Positions 32,516 to 41,643 of a DNA stretch of 64,000 bases are shown here, in pieces (positions within the stretch are counted from its first letter, which is position 1; every line of letters begins with the position of its first letter). The stretch covers positions 1 to 64,000 of the forward strand of contig NZ_JNNO01000016.1 of NCBI RefSeq assembly GCF_000735585.1, written 5' to 3'. The position numbers were made by a program, and so were the translations under genes. Under the pieces are notes generated by a model. That model was not told the DNA's origin, ran no database searches, and saw only the letters and a program-made list of their open reading frames with translations. The stretch comes from Devosia sp. LC5 (GTDB taxonomy: Bacteria > Pseudomonadota > Alphaproteobacteria > Rhizobiales > Devosiaceae).

Positions 32516-35497
32516 ATGGACGCGCCGCATCTTTATCTCCGGCTGCTGGGGGCGTTCGAGGCGCGGACCGGTGATGGCCGGCGCCTGACGTTCAAGCTCA
32601 AGCGGGCGCGGATTTTGCTGGCCTGGCTGGCGCTGCGGCGTGGACAGAGCGGCAGCCGCGAGGAGATCGGCGCCCTGCTGTGGAGCGAGCGCAGCGAGGC
32701 CCAGGCGCATCAGAGCCTGCGCCAAACCCTGGCAGTGACCCGGGCGGAACTGGCCGAGCTGGCAGAAGCGATTCTGGGCATTGATCGCGAGTCGGTGGCT
32801 TTTACCCCAGGTGCCGTGCAGTCCGATGTGGGCCTTTTGGTCCGATGCACGCCCGATAGCCCGATCGAGGAGCTGGAGCGGGCCGTCGCCCAATATGGTG
32901 GCGAGTTCCTTGAGGGTATCAGCATTCACGACCCGCTGGCCCAGGAATGGTTGCAGGCCCGGCGCGCCGAGTTGCGGGCGATTGCCACCAAGCGCTTCGA
33001 ATGGCTGCTCGGCGCCTATGCACAGGCGGGGCGCCATGCCGAGGCCGAACCGGTCGCCACCAGGCTCATCGAGATCGACCCCCTGGCCGAGGAAGGCCAC
33101 CGAGCCTTGATCCGCGCGCTGTTGGCCGGGGGCAAGCGCGCCATGGCCGTGCGGCAATATCAGCGCTGCCGCGCGATCCTGGCGCGGGAATTGTCGGTCG
33201 AGCCATCGGCGGAAACCAAGGCGCTGTTGCGGATGGCGGCGGAGCCTGTGGCGGAACTAGGTGGTCCGGCGCCATTCCTGCACGAACAGTTCCGCCCCCA
33301 TCGGGCGCATAACCTGCCCCGGCAAATGAATACCCTTGTGGGTCGCGACATGGCGGTGGGCGAGGTGCTCGACCGGCTACGCCGTTACCGGCTGGTGACG
33401 CTGACCGGGCCGGGTGGCGCCGGCAAGACGCGGCTGGCCATCGATACTGGGTTTCGCCTGGTAGGCGCCTATGCCGACGGCATCTGGCTGGTGGAATTTG
33501 CCTCCATTGCCGACCCGCAACTGGTGGAGGAGGCGCTGTGCGGCGCGCTGGGCGTGCCTGTGGCGGGCGACCGGCCGGCGGTGGAAAGCGCCATCGCCTA
33601 TCTGGCGCAAAAGGAAGCGCTGCTGATCTTTGACAATTGCGAGCATCTGGTGGCCAATTCGGCGCGGCTGGCCGAGGCCCTGCTGCGCAATTGCCCCTCC
33701 ATCGCTATCCTGGCTACTAGCCGCGAAAGCCTGTCGGTGGGCGGGGAAAGCCTTTATCGCGTGCCCCGGCTGGCTTTTCCGGCCGATACCGAGGTGATCA
33801 CGCCCGACGCTGCCATCGATTACAGTGCGGTGCGATTGTTCGTCGAGCGGGCGGCCGCCACCATTGATGGATTCGTGCTCGATGCCGCCACGGCGCCCGC
33901 CGTCGTCAGCATCTGCCGGCAGGTCGATGGCATTCCGCTGGCCATCGAGCTGGCCGTGGGGCGGCTCAAGATGATGCGGCCCGATTGGCTGGCCGCCAAT
34001 CTCAGCGAATCCTTCCTGACCCTGCGCGGTGCCGCCCAGGCGACCCCGCCCCATCACCGCACGCTGCAGACTATGCTCGACTGGAGCTACGATCTGCTCC
34101 CGCCGGTCGAGCAGAGCTTGCTGCGCCGGCTCTCGGTCTTTGCCGGTGGTTGTACGCTGACCTCGGCCGCAAGGGTGATCGGGGGGGCGCCGGTTGGCGA
34201 GCATGACATGTTCGACCTGCTCTCCTCGCTGGTGGAAAAGTCGCTGCTGACGGCGGACCTGTCCGAGGCCGAGCCGCGCTACCGGCTGCTCGAAACCACA
34301 CGCCGCTATGCCATGGACAAGCAGCGCGAAAAGGGCGAGCCGGGGCGGCAGCGCCAATTGGCCGAATATCTCATCCACCGCTTTGCCGATGCGGGCGAGA
34401 GTTGGCCGGCCACGCCGACCGTCACCTGGCTGGCGCGGTACGAACCCGAACTCGACAATCTGCGCGCGTCGCTGGAATGGGCCTTTGGCAGCGATGGCGA
34501 TGCCGTATTGGGTGTGGAACTGGCCGGGCATAGTATGCGGCTCTGGGATGAGCTGTCGCTGTTCCGCGAGCGTGGGCGCTGGACGGAAACGGCAATGGCC
34601 CATCGTCACCCCGATACCCCGCCGGCCATAGTGGGGCGGCTTTGCCTGGCGCGCACGTCCAATAGCGCCCACGGCGATCAATCCGCCTTTTCTTATGCCG
34701 ACCAGGCCGTGCAACTGTTTCGCGCCAGCGGGCGGGCCCTCGATCTGGGCGAGGCGCTGGCGCGGGCCGGGGCGGCGCTACTCACCCCACAGACGATTGC
34801 CAAATCGCTGCCTTATCTGGATGACGCGCTGGCCGCATTGGAGCCGCTTGGGCCCACCAAGCCACTGGCCAATTGCCTGCGCTCCAAGGGGGTCGCTGCC
34901 TATCTCGGTGGTGATTTCAGCGCGGCGCGCCCGCTGATCGGCCGCTCCATGGCGGTATGCCGCAGCGTGGGGGATTCCCGGGGGACGGCCAGCGCGCAGA
35001 TCGCCCTGGCCGAGCTCGATTTCGGCGCCGGGAAGGTGGAGGACGCCATTGATGGCGTCCGCCTGATGCTGGAAGGCCGGGACCATAATCGTCGCCAGGC
35101 CACGCTCGGTCTTGCCAATCTGGCCTCCTACCTGCTAGCGGCCGGCAATGTCGAACAGGCCGCGCAGGCGGCGTTCGAAAGCCTGCGCGAGGCGCGGGCC
35201 TTGGGCTGGTCCGGCGCCATAGTGCGCGCCAGCGAGCATCTCGCATTGGTCGCTACGCTCAGCGGCGATGCCGATCTGGGCGCACGGCTGCTGGGGTTTT
35301 CCAGCGCCTTCTATGCCAGGGGCACGGCCAGCCGCGAATTGACCGAGCAGGTGACGCATCAACGGCTGGGTGACGAGCTGGCCCGCCGCCTCACGCCCTA
35401 CCGGCTCAAGGCGCTGCTGGAGGAGGGCGCCACGCTCACCGAATTGCAGGCTGCCGAGGCTGCAAGCCAGGCCGGTCGCATGCTGCGGCCGGTGTGA
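32516..35497 (+). CDS. SARP-type regulator with BTAD, STAND ATPase and TPR domains
   Basis: 993 residues. Order: OmpR-like winged helix (about 1-85, HLYLRLLGAFEARTGDGRRL), bacterial transcriptional activation domain BTAD (about 95-240, with ISIHDPLAQEWLQARRAELR), NB-ARC/STAND ATPase (about 270-560, Walker A TGPGGAGKTRLA near 296, Walker B LLIFDNCEHL near 371, ATSRESL sensor), winged helix LDWSYDLLPPVEQSLLRRLSVFAGGC, and a long TPR-type helical repeat part to the end. This is AfsR-like architecture: ligand or protein sensing by the repeats, ATP-dependent switching, then DNA binding. A GTG at 32483 is an alternative start. No obvious target cluster is adjacent apart from the TspO-like gene. Confidence 0.9.
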   Translation: MDAPHLYLRLLGAFEARTGDGRRLTFKLKRARILLAWLALRRGQSGSREEIGALLWSERSEAQAHQSLRQTLAVTRAELAELAEAILGIDRESVAFTPGAVQSDVGLLVRCTPDSPIEELERAVAQYGGEFLEGISIHDPLAQEWLQARRAELRAIATKRFEWLLGAYAQAGRHAEAEPVATRLIEIDPLAEEGHRALIRALLAGGKRAMAVRQYQRCRAILARELSVEPSAETKALLRMAAEPVAELGGPAPFLHEQFRPHRAHNLPRQMNTLVGRDMAVGEVLDRLRRYRLVTLTGPGGAGKTRLAIDTGFRLVGAYADGIWLVEFASIADPQLVEEALCGALGVPVAGDRPAVESAIAYLAQKEALLIFDNCEHLVANSARLAEALLRNCPSIAILATSRESLSVGGESLYRVPRLAFPADTEVITPDAAIDYSAVRLFVERAAATIDGFVLDAATAPAVVSICRQVDGIPLAIELAVGRLKMMRPDWLAANLSESFLTLRGAAQATPPHHRTLQTMLDWSYDLLPPVEQSLLRRLSVFAGGCTLTSAARVIGGAPVGEHDMFDLLSSLVEKSLLTADLSEAEPRYRLLETTRRYAMDKQREKGEPGRQRQLAEYLIHRFADAGESWPATPTVTWLARYEPELDNLRASLEWAFGSDGDAVLGVELAGHSMRLWDELSLFRERGRWTETAMAHRHPDTPPAIVGRLCLARTSNSAHGDQSAFSYADQAVQLFRASGRALDLGEALARAGAALLTPQTIAKSLPYLDDALAALEPLGPTKPLANCLRSKGVAAYLGGDFSAARPLIGRSMAVCRSVGDSRGTASAQIALAELDFGAGKVEDAIDGVRLMLEGRDHNRRQATLGLANLASYLLAAGNVEQAAQAAFESLREARALGWSGAIVRASEHLALVATLSGDADLGARLLGFSSAFYARGTASRELTEQVTHQRLGDELARRLTPYRLKALLEEGATLTELQAAEAASQAGRMLRPV

Positions 35498-35550
35498 AAG
35501 CAACAATCACAACGGCTGGAAAGCCAGCCATCACGCGAGCGTGTTGACGT

Positions 35551-35564
35551 ATAGGGAACCCTAT
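35551..35564. promoter_or_regulatory. Palindrome in promoter of TspO-like gene
   Basis: ATAGGG-AA-CCCTAT, perfect 6-bp arms, located directly after TTGACG (35544-35549), which resembles a -35 element. It is 50 bp upstream of the 35614 start. Possible operator for the adjacent SARP regulator or another factor. Confidence 0.3.
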
Positions 35565-35613
35565 TGGCGTTTAGGCCATTGGTTGGGCGTAACAACGACC
35601 TACAGGTGCCATC

Positions 35614-36147
35614 ATGGCGGCCAAGGCAATCGCGATTCCCTATGGTTCGGTGCTCGATGCGGACCGGCATGATGTTCTCGGGCTGGTACTCAGCGCATCC
35701 CTGCCGCTAGCGGTATTCATAATTGCCAATGGCATGGCGCATCTCATCGGCACACGTCCCTTATTCTTCGCCCCGTTTGATGTGCCCTTCTGGGCCGCAG
35801 CAGCCCTTCACCTGGGCGCCTTGCCGCTGTTCGGAGTAGCGCGCTGGATGGTGGCGGGCAAGGGTCGGGCGGGTCGCAGCGCCGGCTGGTGGGTGGTCGG
35901 GCTAATGGCCGGCACCATTGCTTTCCCCTTTCTCGTCGCCCCGCTCGATTCCCTCGCTTTGAGTGTCGTGGCCATGCTGCTGTTGGTCGTGGCGCTTGCC
36001 GCCATGGCCCGCGTCGCCAAAATCTCGCCCCGCGCAGCGCTGCTGATGGCGCCGGGCCTCGGCTGGATGGGCTTTTCGGCGCTGATGGGGCTGAGCTTTC
36101 TCAGCGGCTGGTCGCCGCCTTTCGGGCCGACCAATAGCCAGAACTGA
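35614..36147 (+). CDS. TspO/MBR-like membrane protein
   Basis: 177 residues, five hydrophobic segments as in TspO. The stretch FFAPFDVPFWAAAALHLGALPLFGVARWMV resembles the N-x-P-P-x-x-F-x-P-V-W region and third helix of TspO, and PRAALLMAPGLGWMGFSALMGLSF resembles its last helix (A-A-x-L-x-x-P-Y-L-x-W). The canonical Trp-rich signature is weakened, so assignment is moderate. TspO proteins bind tetrapyrroles and affect stress response. It is downstream of the SARP regulator by 116 bp, with its own possible promoter. Confidence 0.55.
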   Translation: MAAKAIAIPYGSVLDADRHDVLGLVLSASLPLAVFIIANGMAHLIGTRPLFFAPFDVPFWAAAALHLGALPLFGVARWMVAGKGRAGRSAGWWVVGLMAGTIAFPFLVAPLDSLALSVVAMLLLVVALAAMARVAKISPRAALLMAPGLGWMGFSALMGLSFLSGWSPPFGPTNSQN

Positions 36148-36231
36148 CCTAAGTTACCTCAACGTGCGTTCTTGCAGGACGCGGCTTTCCGCGCCATGTG
36201 GTTGGGCAATGTGAATGGCAAGGGTTGCCCA

Positions 36232-36870
36232 ATGTCCAAAATCCTCAAGATCGATGTGTTCACCGATGTCGTATGCCCCTGGTGCCTGGTCGGCTCGGCG
36301 CGGCTCGATACGGCGCTGGCCGCCTTGCCCGACGATATCGAGGTGGTGGTGGAGAACCATCCGTTCTATCTCGATCCGAGCGTGCCGCCCGAAGGTGTCG
36401 ATGTGGGCGAGATGCTGCGCGCCAAATATGGCAAGGACCCGCGCGAAATGTGGGCGCGGGTCGAGGACGAGGCCAGAAAGGCCGGGATCGAGCTGGATCT
36501 GTCCCGGCAGCCGCGCATGTTCAACACCGCCAAGGCGCATACCATCACCCGGCTGGCCAAGCCCCTGGGCATTCAGCACGAGCTGGCCAACGCCATTGCG
36601 GAGGCTTATTTCCTCGAGCATCGCCAGATTAATGACGACAATGTGCTGGCCGATATCGCGGTGGCCTTCGGCTATGACCGGGGCGACGCGCTCGACGCGA
36701 TGAATGATGAGAACGAGCTGGCGATTACCGAGCAGCTGGCGACCGACGCGGTACAGCAGGGCATTCGCGGCGTGCCCTTCTTCATCTTCGCGGAAAAATA
36801 TGCCCTTTCCGGCGCCCAGCCGGCCGAAGTGTTCGACCGGGCACTAGCGCAGGCGATCGAGGAGCTTTAG
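36232..36870 (+). CDS. DsbA-family oxidoreductase (FrnE/2-hydroxychromene-2-carboxylate isomerase-like)
   Basis: 212-residue thioredoxin-fold protein without signal peptide. Active site CPWC in DVFTDVVCPWCLVGSARLD; the cis-Pro is in G-I-R-G-V-P-F-F-I-F. The central helical insert and the C-terminal SGAQPAEVFDRAL are typical of FrnE-like cytoplasmic DsbA proteins, which in other bacteria assist oxidative-stress resistance. ATG at 36232 is chosen because homologues begin KILKIDVFTD; an upstream in-frame start is possible. Confidence 0.9.
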   Translation: MSKILKIDVFTDVVCPWCLVGSARLDTALAALPDDIEVVVENHPFYLDPSVPPEGVDVGEMLRAKYGKDPREMWARVEDEARKAGIELDLSRQPRMFNTAKAHTITRLAKPLGIQHELANAIAEAYFLEHRQINDDNVLADIAVAFGYDRGDALDAMNDENELAITEQLATDAVQQGIRGVPFFIFAEKYALSGAQPAEVFDRALAQAIEEL

Positions 36871-36956
36871 GGCGGAGGACGCGAGCATTTGCGCCTAGAC
36901 GGGCCAAAAATCCGCACTAAGGTGTGGCCCGTCCCGCTGCTCCAGGAACTCCCCAA

Positions 36957-37775
36957 ATGAAGCTGTTGCGCCGCATCGTCCTTGCCGTGCTGATTGTCGT
37001 CGTCGTGCTCTATGCGGCGGTGGTGGTCTATATGTATGTCAACCAGCGCGCGCTGCAGTACGATCCGACTGGAGACGTGGTGGCGCTTGCCGCCGCGGGC
37101 CTGCCGCAGGCGAGGGAAGTCGCCATCCCTTCCGGTGATGGGACAATCAATGGCTGGTATCAGCCGCCGCAGGCGGACAAACCGGTCATCATCTATTACA
37201 AAGGCAATGCCGGCAGTTTTTCGTCCGAGCATGAGCGCTTCGAGCGTTTCGTGGCTGATGGCTACGGCTTCTTGTCCTTCGACTATCGCGGCTTCCCGCT
37301 GTCGCCGGGGCTGATCACGCAAGACAATATTCTTGAGGATGCATTGGCGGCGTTTGATTGGGCGCAGGCGCAGGGCGCGCCTATCGTCATCTGGGGCCGC
37401 TCGATCGGCACCGGGCCCGCCACCTATGTCGCCAGTGAACGCCAGGCCGATGCGCTGCTGCTCGAAACCCCGTTCTATTCGGCGGCCAGCGTTGCTGCCG
37501 AGCGCTATCCCATCCTGCCGGTCTATTGGGTGATGCAGGACCAGTATCCGGTCAATGACTGGATCACCAAGGTCGACGAACCCGTGCTGGTGGCCCATGG
37601 CACGGCCGACCAAACCATCAGCGTGGGCAATGGCGAGCGCGTCTATGGTCTGGTCAAGAACAAGGACGAGCTGTGGATCGAGCCGGGCGCCGATCATAAT
37701 GATCTGTGGAAGCTAAACATCTGGAGCCATGCCGAGCCGTTTTTCGAACGGGCCGAGGTGGCGGCGGGGCGTTGA
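36957..37775 (+). CDS. Membrane-anchored alpha/beta hydrolase
   Basis: 272 residues. An N-terminal hydrophobic helix (about 5-27) anchors it or serves as uncleaved signal; the hydrolase domain shows YKGNAGSF for the oxyanion loop, DYRGFPLS, and nucleophile GRSIGTG. Asp and His are in H-G-T-A-D-Q-T-I and G-A-D-H-N-D-L. Resembles BEM46/ABHD13-like serine hydrolases; the substrate is unknown. AGGA stands 9 bases before the ATG. Confidence 0.85.
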   Translation: MKLLRRIVLAVLIVVVVLYAAVVVYMYVNQRALQYDPTGDVVALAAAGLPQAREVAIPSGDGTINGWYQPPQADKPVIIYYKGNAGSFSSEHERFERFVADGYGFLSFDYRGFPLSPGLITQDNILEDALAAFDWAQAQGAPIVIWGRSIGTGPATYVASERQADALLLETPFYSAASVAAERYPILPVYWVMQDQYPVNDWITKVDEPVLVAHGTADQTISVGNGERVYGLVKNKDELWIEPGADHNDLWKLNIWSHAEPFFERAEVAAGR

Positions 37776-37857
37776 TCGTACTGCGCAGCCCCTCAAGGGG
37801 AAGGGAGGCAGATCGTGCCTTCCGACGTGATATCGCTTCAACCGACTGGATTTAGTT

Positions 37858-39087
37858 ATGACATCGCCATCCAACAGCCAGCCCATGAGTGCGCGGCGCA
37901 CCGCGATCATTGGCGGGCTGATGGTGGCGGCGGGGCCGCTCAGCATCACGCTTTATGCGCCGGCTTTGCCCACGCTGGTGGCCGATCTGAGCACGAGTGA
38001 AGCCATGGGCAAGCAGACTCTCTCGGTTTATTTCGGCGCATTTGCTTTGGCGCAGTTGATCTGCGGCCCGCTCTCGGACCGTTTTGGGCGCAAGCCCGTC
38101 GCCCTGGCGTTCTTCGCGCTCTATGTGGTGGGCAGCCTTGCCGCCGCGTTGGCGCCGAATATCGAAATGCTGCTGCTTGGCCGTGCGCTGCAAGGGGTGG
38201 GCGTATCGGCCGGTGTTGCCTTGTCGCGCGCCATGGTGCGCGATCAATTCGTGGGCTCGGAATCGATCCGCATCCTGACCCTGATCAATCTGATCCTCAC
38301 CGTCGCCCCCGCTATCGCGCCGACCCTGGGCAGTGTGCTGCTGCTGGCCGGCAGCTGGCATTTGCTGTTTGTGGTCATGGCGGGGTTCGGCATGGCCATC
38401 ATTGCAATGCTGGCCTGGGGCGCGCGGGAAACCCAGCCGGTGGCGGTGCAGGCTCCGCTCAAACCCAGTCGCATTCTCGCCAATTACGGGCGGTTGTTAC
38501 GATCGGCCGAATTCATGGCGCCGGCGCTGCTGCTGGCCATTGCCTTTGGCGGCTTTTACGGCTTTTCGGCACTGCTGCCCTTCGTGCTGCTCGACGATCT
38601 GGGGCTGAGCACCTTCCAGTTCGCCATGACCATGCTGATCCAGACCGGCTCGTTTATCACCGGCAATCTGGTGGCCGGGCAAATAGCGCGCCGCGCCTCG
38701 GGCCTGCAGATGGTGCGGATTGGCCTGGTGCTGCTGGTGCTGGCCGGGCTTGGTTTCGCTATCGGCCCGCGCCTTTTTCCCGATTCGCTGTTTGCGGTGA
38801 TGATTCCGGTGGGCTTGTGGATGCTGGCTTTGGCCTTTATAGGCCCCAGCACCACGGCGGCCGCCATGGCCGGCTTCGGTACCATTGCCGGCGCCGCCGG
38901 CGCGCTGACCGGTGTGTTTCAGGTCGGTGGCGGCTTTATCGGCTCGACCCTGGCCAGCGTGCTGTTCCCCGATGCCCGCAGTGCCCTGGTGACACTGTTG
39001 CCGATCATGGGGGGCCTTGCCATCCTACTCGCCCTCTGGCGCCGCATCTCGGCAAGGCCAGTGGCCGAAGCCCCGCCGGAGACTTGA
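37858..39087 (+). CDS. Bcr/CflA-family multidrug efflux MFS transporter
   Basis: 409 residues with twelve hydrophobic segments. The loop between helices 2 and 3 has GPLSDRFGRKPV, the MFS signature, and helix 4-5 contains RALQGVGVSAGVALSRAMVRD, the drug:proton antiporter motif typical of Bcr/CflA. The substrate cannot be predicted; relatives export bicyclomycin, chloramphenicol or cysteine. It ends before the bidirectional terminator shared with rpsU. Confidence 0.92.
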   Translation: MTSPSNSQPMSARRTAIIGGLMVAAGPLSITLYAPALPTLVADLSTSEAMGKQTLSVYFGAFALAQLICGPLSDRFGRKPVALAFFALYVVGSLAAALAPNIEMLLLGRALQGVGVSAGVALSRAMVRDQFVGSESIRILTLINLILTVAPAIAPTLGSVLLLAGSWHLLFVVMAGFGMAIIAMLAWGARETQPVAVQAPLKPSRILANYGRLLRSAEFMAPALLLAIAFGGFYGFSALLPFVLLDDLGLSTFQFAMTMLIQTGSFITGNLVAGQIARRASGLQMVRIGLVLLVLAGLGFAIGPRLFPDSLFAVMIPVGLWMLALAFIGPSTTAAAMAGFGTIAGAAGALTGVFQVGGGFIGSTLASVLFPDARSALVTLLPIMGGLAILLALWRRISARPVAEAPPET

Positions 39088-39126
39088 GCCGTCACGCCCC
39101 ACGCTCCATGGCCAAACCCCAAAACA

Positions 39127-39154
39127 AAAACGCCGCCCCGAAGGACGGCGTTTT
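39127..39154. terminator. Bidirectional terminator between MFS gene and rpsU
   Basis: Nine-base arms AAAACGCCG/CGGCGTTTT (39127-39135 and 39146-39154) with runs of A and T on both sides. Located between convergent genes. Confidence 0.88.
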
Positions 39155-39173
39155 CAAATTCTGGTTGCAGCGC

Positions 39174-39443
39174 TTAGCTGCGAACGTTGGCTGCGCTCGG
39201 ACGGACCGGAGCGCCGGGGCGCGTCGTGGTCGGAGCGGGCAGGCCGCCTTCGCGCTGGGCGCGCTTGCGAGCCAGCTTGCGAGCGCGGCGCACGGCCTCG
39301 GCCTTCTGGCGAGCCTTCTTCTCAGAGGGCTTCTCGTAGTAGTTGCGCAGCTTCATTTCACGGAAGACGCCTTCGCGCTGCAGCTTTTTCTTCAGCGCGC
39401 GCAGCGCCTGATCAACGTTATTATCGCGAACGACTACTTGCAA
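39174..39443 (-). CDS. rpsU: 30S ribosomal protein S21
   Basis: 89 residues. [20 protein letters not shown] and the basic middle region ([15 protein letters not shown]) are unmistakable S21. The C terminus is longer than in E. coli (about 71 residues) and rich in Ala, Pro, Arg and Thr, as usual in alphaproteobacteria. S21 helps base pairing of mRNA and 16S rRNA in initiation. Stand-alone gene with a long upstream region (39444-39674) that should contain its promoter. Confidence 0.97.
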   Translation of the reverse strand: MQVVVRDNNVDQALRALKKKLQREGVFREMKLRNYYEKPSEKKARQKAEAVRRARKLARKRAQREGGLPAPTTTRPGAPVRPSAANVRS

Positions 39444-39674
39444 AGGTCAACCGCCCTTTCGAAACTTGGACAATGTGTTTGGATGGAAGCGGCGGGGCCA
39501 AAACAACCACGCCGCCGACCAGCAGAGCCAGTCACCGTGGGTGGGTCTATAGCCCAAGCTCAGGGGCTTGTCCACTGTCACGCTCAGAAAAACCGCGCAA
39601 ACCCGTGTCCGGACTTGCTCCTGCCACCCGGCCGGCGCAGTTTTGAGAGCAATTCCAGAATAATGGAGATCAGA

Positions 39675-40367
39675 ATGACCCGCAATCTCGTGCTGCTGCC
39701 GGGCCTGTTATGCGATAGCCGGCTGTGGCGCGATCCGCTGGGGGCAATCGGCGAGGTGGTTTCCCCGACGATTGCTGACCTGACGCTGGACGATTCCATC
39801 GCCGCCATGGCCGCCCGCACCCTGGCGCAAGCCCCGGCCAGCTTTGCTTTGGCGGGCCTGTCCATGGGCGGCTATGTGGCGCTCGAGATCATGCGGCAGG
39901 CGCCCGAGCGCGTTACCCATCTGGCGCTGCTGGACACCAGCGCCCGTCCCGACGACGAGGAGCGGCGCGCCAAGCGCCGGGCGGGGATCGAGAGCATCAA
40001 GCTGGGCAAGTTCATCGGCGTGTCACGGGCTTTGCTGGCGTCGCTGCTGACACAAGAGCATCAGGATACGCCCTTGGCCGAGGAGGTGCAGGCCATGTCT
40101 GAACGCGTTGGGCAGGAGGCCTATATAAGCCAGCAGACCGCGATTCTCGGGCGGATCGATTCCCGGCCGAGTCTGGGGGCGATTGCCGTGCCGACACTGG
40201 TGGGGGTGGGTGAGGCGGACATGCTGACGCCGCTCGCCATGGCCGAGGAGATGGCGGCCGGGATTGATGGGGCCGAGCTGGTGGTATTCCCGGATAGTGC
40301 GCATTTGCCGACGATGGAGAATCCGGCCGCGGTGGTGGTGGCACTGCGAAAGTGGCTGGAGCGGTAA
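39675..40367 (+). CDS. Alpha/beta hydrolase
   Basis: 230 residues. VLLPGLLCDSRLWRD begins the fold, nucleophile elbow GLSMGGY, then Asp in G-E-A-D-M-L and His in S-A-H-L-P-T. The ATG at 39675 has GGAG six bases before; the much longer open frame upstream runs through the MFS gene and rpsU and is not real. Related to RsbQ/3-oxoadipate enol-lactonase-like hydrolases; the substrate is unknown. Confidence 0.87.
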   Translation: MTRNLVLLPGLLCDSRLWRDPLGAIGEVVSPTIADLTLDDSIAAMAARTLAQAPASFALAGLSMGGYVALEIMRQAPERVTHLALLDTSARPDDEERRAKRRAGIESIKLGKFIGVSRALLASLLTQEHQDTPLAEEVQAMSERVGQEAYISQQTAILGRIDSRPSLGAIAVPTLVGVGEADMLTPLAMAEEMAAGIDGAELVVFPDSAHLPTMENPAAVVVALRKWLER

Positions 40368-40480
40368 GGCAGAAGGCCCCCTCCACCGCCCTTCGGGCAC
40401 CTTCTCCCACGAGGGGAGAAGGGAGGCTTGGTGCTTGGTCAGGTTCGGAGCCAACCTTCGCCCCTTGTGGGAGAGGGACA

Positions 40481-40505
40481 GATTTTCTGCGTTCAGCAGA
40501 AAATC
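40481..40505. repeat. Inverted repeat in dispersed intergenic element
   Basis: Perfect 10-bp arms GATTTTCTGC/GCAGAAAATC around GTTCA. It is the centre of a larger repetitive-looking block (about 40376-40525) with GGGAGAAGG and CCTTGTGGGAGAGGG motifs typical of alphaproteobacterial intergenic mosaic elements. It separates two convergent genes. Confidence 0.55.
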
Positions 40506-40553
40506 AGGGTGAGGGGTGCGGTGCTTCCGCAACTACGAAGCCGTGGTGCCCCG

Positions 40554-41639
40554 CTACCCCCGCACAATCCTGTTCACATGCCCCATCTTCCGTCCTGGCC
40601 GGATTTCGGTTTTGCCGTACAAATGCGGCTGCGTATTCCCATCGATCCCGCCGGGCACGATGTTCACTTCGTCGCCGACGAGGTTTTCCATCACCACGTC
40701 GGCCAGGCGGGCCGGGTCACCCAGCGGCCAGCCGAGGATGGCGCGGATATGTTGCTCGAACTGGTCGGTGAGGCATACGGCTTCGGTCCAATGCCCCGAA
40801 TTGTGTACGCGCGGGGCGATTTCGTTGACCATCAGCGTGGGGCGCTCGCCGGGCACGACGAAGAATTCGACCCCGAGTACACCCATATAATCGAGCGCCA
40901 CCACGATCACCTTGGCCAGCATGGCGGCGTGCTTTTCCAGCCCCGGCACAATGTCAGCGGGCACGGTGCTGGTGAAGAGAATATGGTGGCGGTGCACATT
41001 TTCGGCCGCGTCGAAACTCTTGACCTCGCCGGAGGGGTTGCGCGCCACGACCACCGAGATTTCCTTCTCGAACGGCACGAAGGCCTCGAGTACCAGCGGC
41101 TTGGGTTCGAGCGCGGCAAAAGCCGTTGCCGCCTCCTCCCGCTCGCGGATGACGCGCTGCCCCTTGCCGTCATAGCCCAGCCGTGTGGTCTTGAGCACGG
41201 CGGGCAGGCCCAGTGCGTCGATGGCGGCGTCCAGTTCGGCCAGCGTCTCGACGGCGCGGTGCGGCGCTACCGGAATATTCTTCCCGGCTAGAAAGCGCTT
41301 TTCCGCCAGCCGGTCCTGCGAGATGGCCAAAGCCTTGGCGCCGGGCCGCAACGGCTTGCGGGCGGCGAGGAACTCGGCGGTGGCGGCCGGCACATTCTCG
41401 AATTCATAGGTGATGACATCGACCGCGTCGGCAAAGGCGGCCAGAGCGACTTCGTCGTCATAGGCGGCCACTGTCTTGTGCGGGGTCACCTCGAAGGCGG
41501 GGCTATTGGCATCCGGGCAATAGATATGGGTGCGCATGCCCAATTTGGCGGCTGCCAGCGAGAGCATGCGGCCCAGCTGCCCGCCCCCCAGAATGCCGAT
41601 CATGCTGCCGGGAGGGAGGGCTGAGAGGTCGTGGGCCAC
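40554..41639 (-). CDS. purK: 5-(carboxyamino)imidazole ribonucleotide synthase
   Basis: ATP-grasp enzyme of de novo purine synthesis that makes N5-CAIR from AIR and bicarbonate. 361 residues: IGILGGGQLGRML opening, T-Y-E-F-E-N-V-P near 80, RLGYDGKGQ glycine-rich loop, V-N-E-I-A-P-R-V-H-N-S-G-H-W-T near 270. I use GTG at 41639, which gives the normal length; ATG at 41603 would remove the first 12 residues. Starts four bases after the purE stop. Confidence 0.94.
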   Translation of the reverse strand: MAHDLSALPPGSMIGILGGGQLGRMLSLAAAKLGMRTHIYCPDANSPAFEVTPHKTVAAYDDEVALAAFADAVDVITYEFENVPAATAEFLAARKPLRPGAKALAISQDRLAEKRFLAGKNIPVAPHRAVETLAELDAAIDALGLPAVLKTTRLGYDGKGQRVIREREEAATAFAALEPKPLVLEAFVPFEKEISVVVARNPSGEVKSFDAAENVHRHHILFTSTVPADIVPGLEKHAAMLAKVIVVALDYMGVLGVEFFVVPGERPTLMVNEIAPRVHNSGHWTEAVCLTDQFEQHIRAILGWPLGDPARLADVVMENLVGDEVNIVPGGIDGNTQPHLYGKTEIRPGRKMGHVNRIVRG

Positions 41640-41643
41640 GAAA

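Noticed and set aside
32267..33157. Long minus-strand open frame (about 296 codons) opposite the SARP regulator
   Set aside because: It is a GC-rich antisense shadow: low-complexity Gln/Arg/Gly composition, no domain, and fully covered by a gene with clear domains on the other strand.
38817..39674. Upstream extension of the 39675 hydrolase through the MFS gene and rpsU
   Set aside because: It would read antisense to a conserved ribosomal protein gene and across a terminator. The ATG at 39675 has its own ribosome site.
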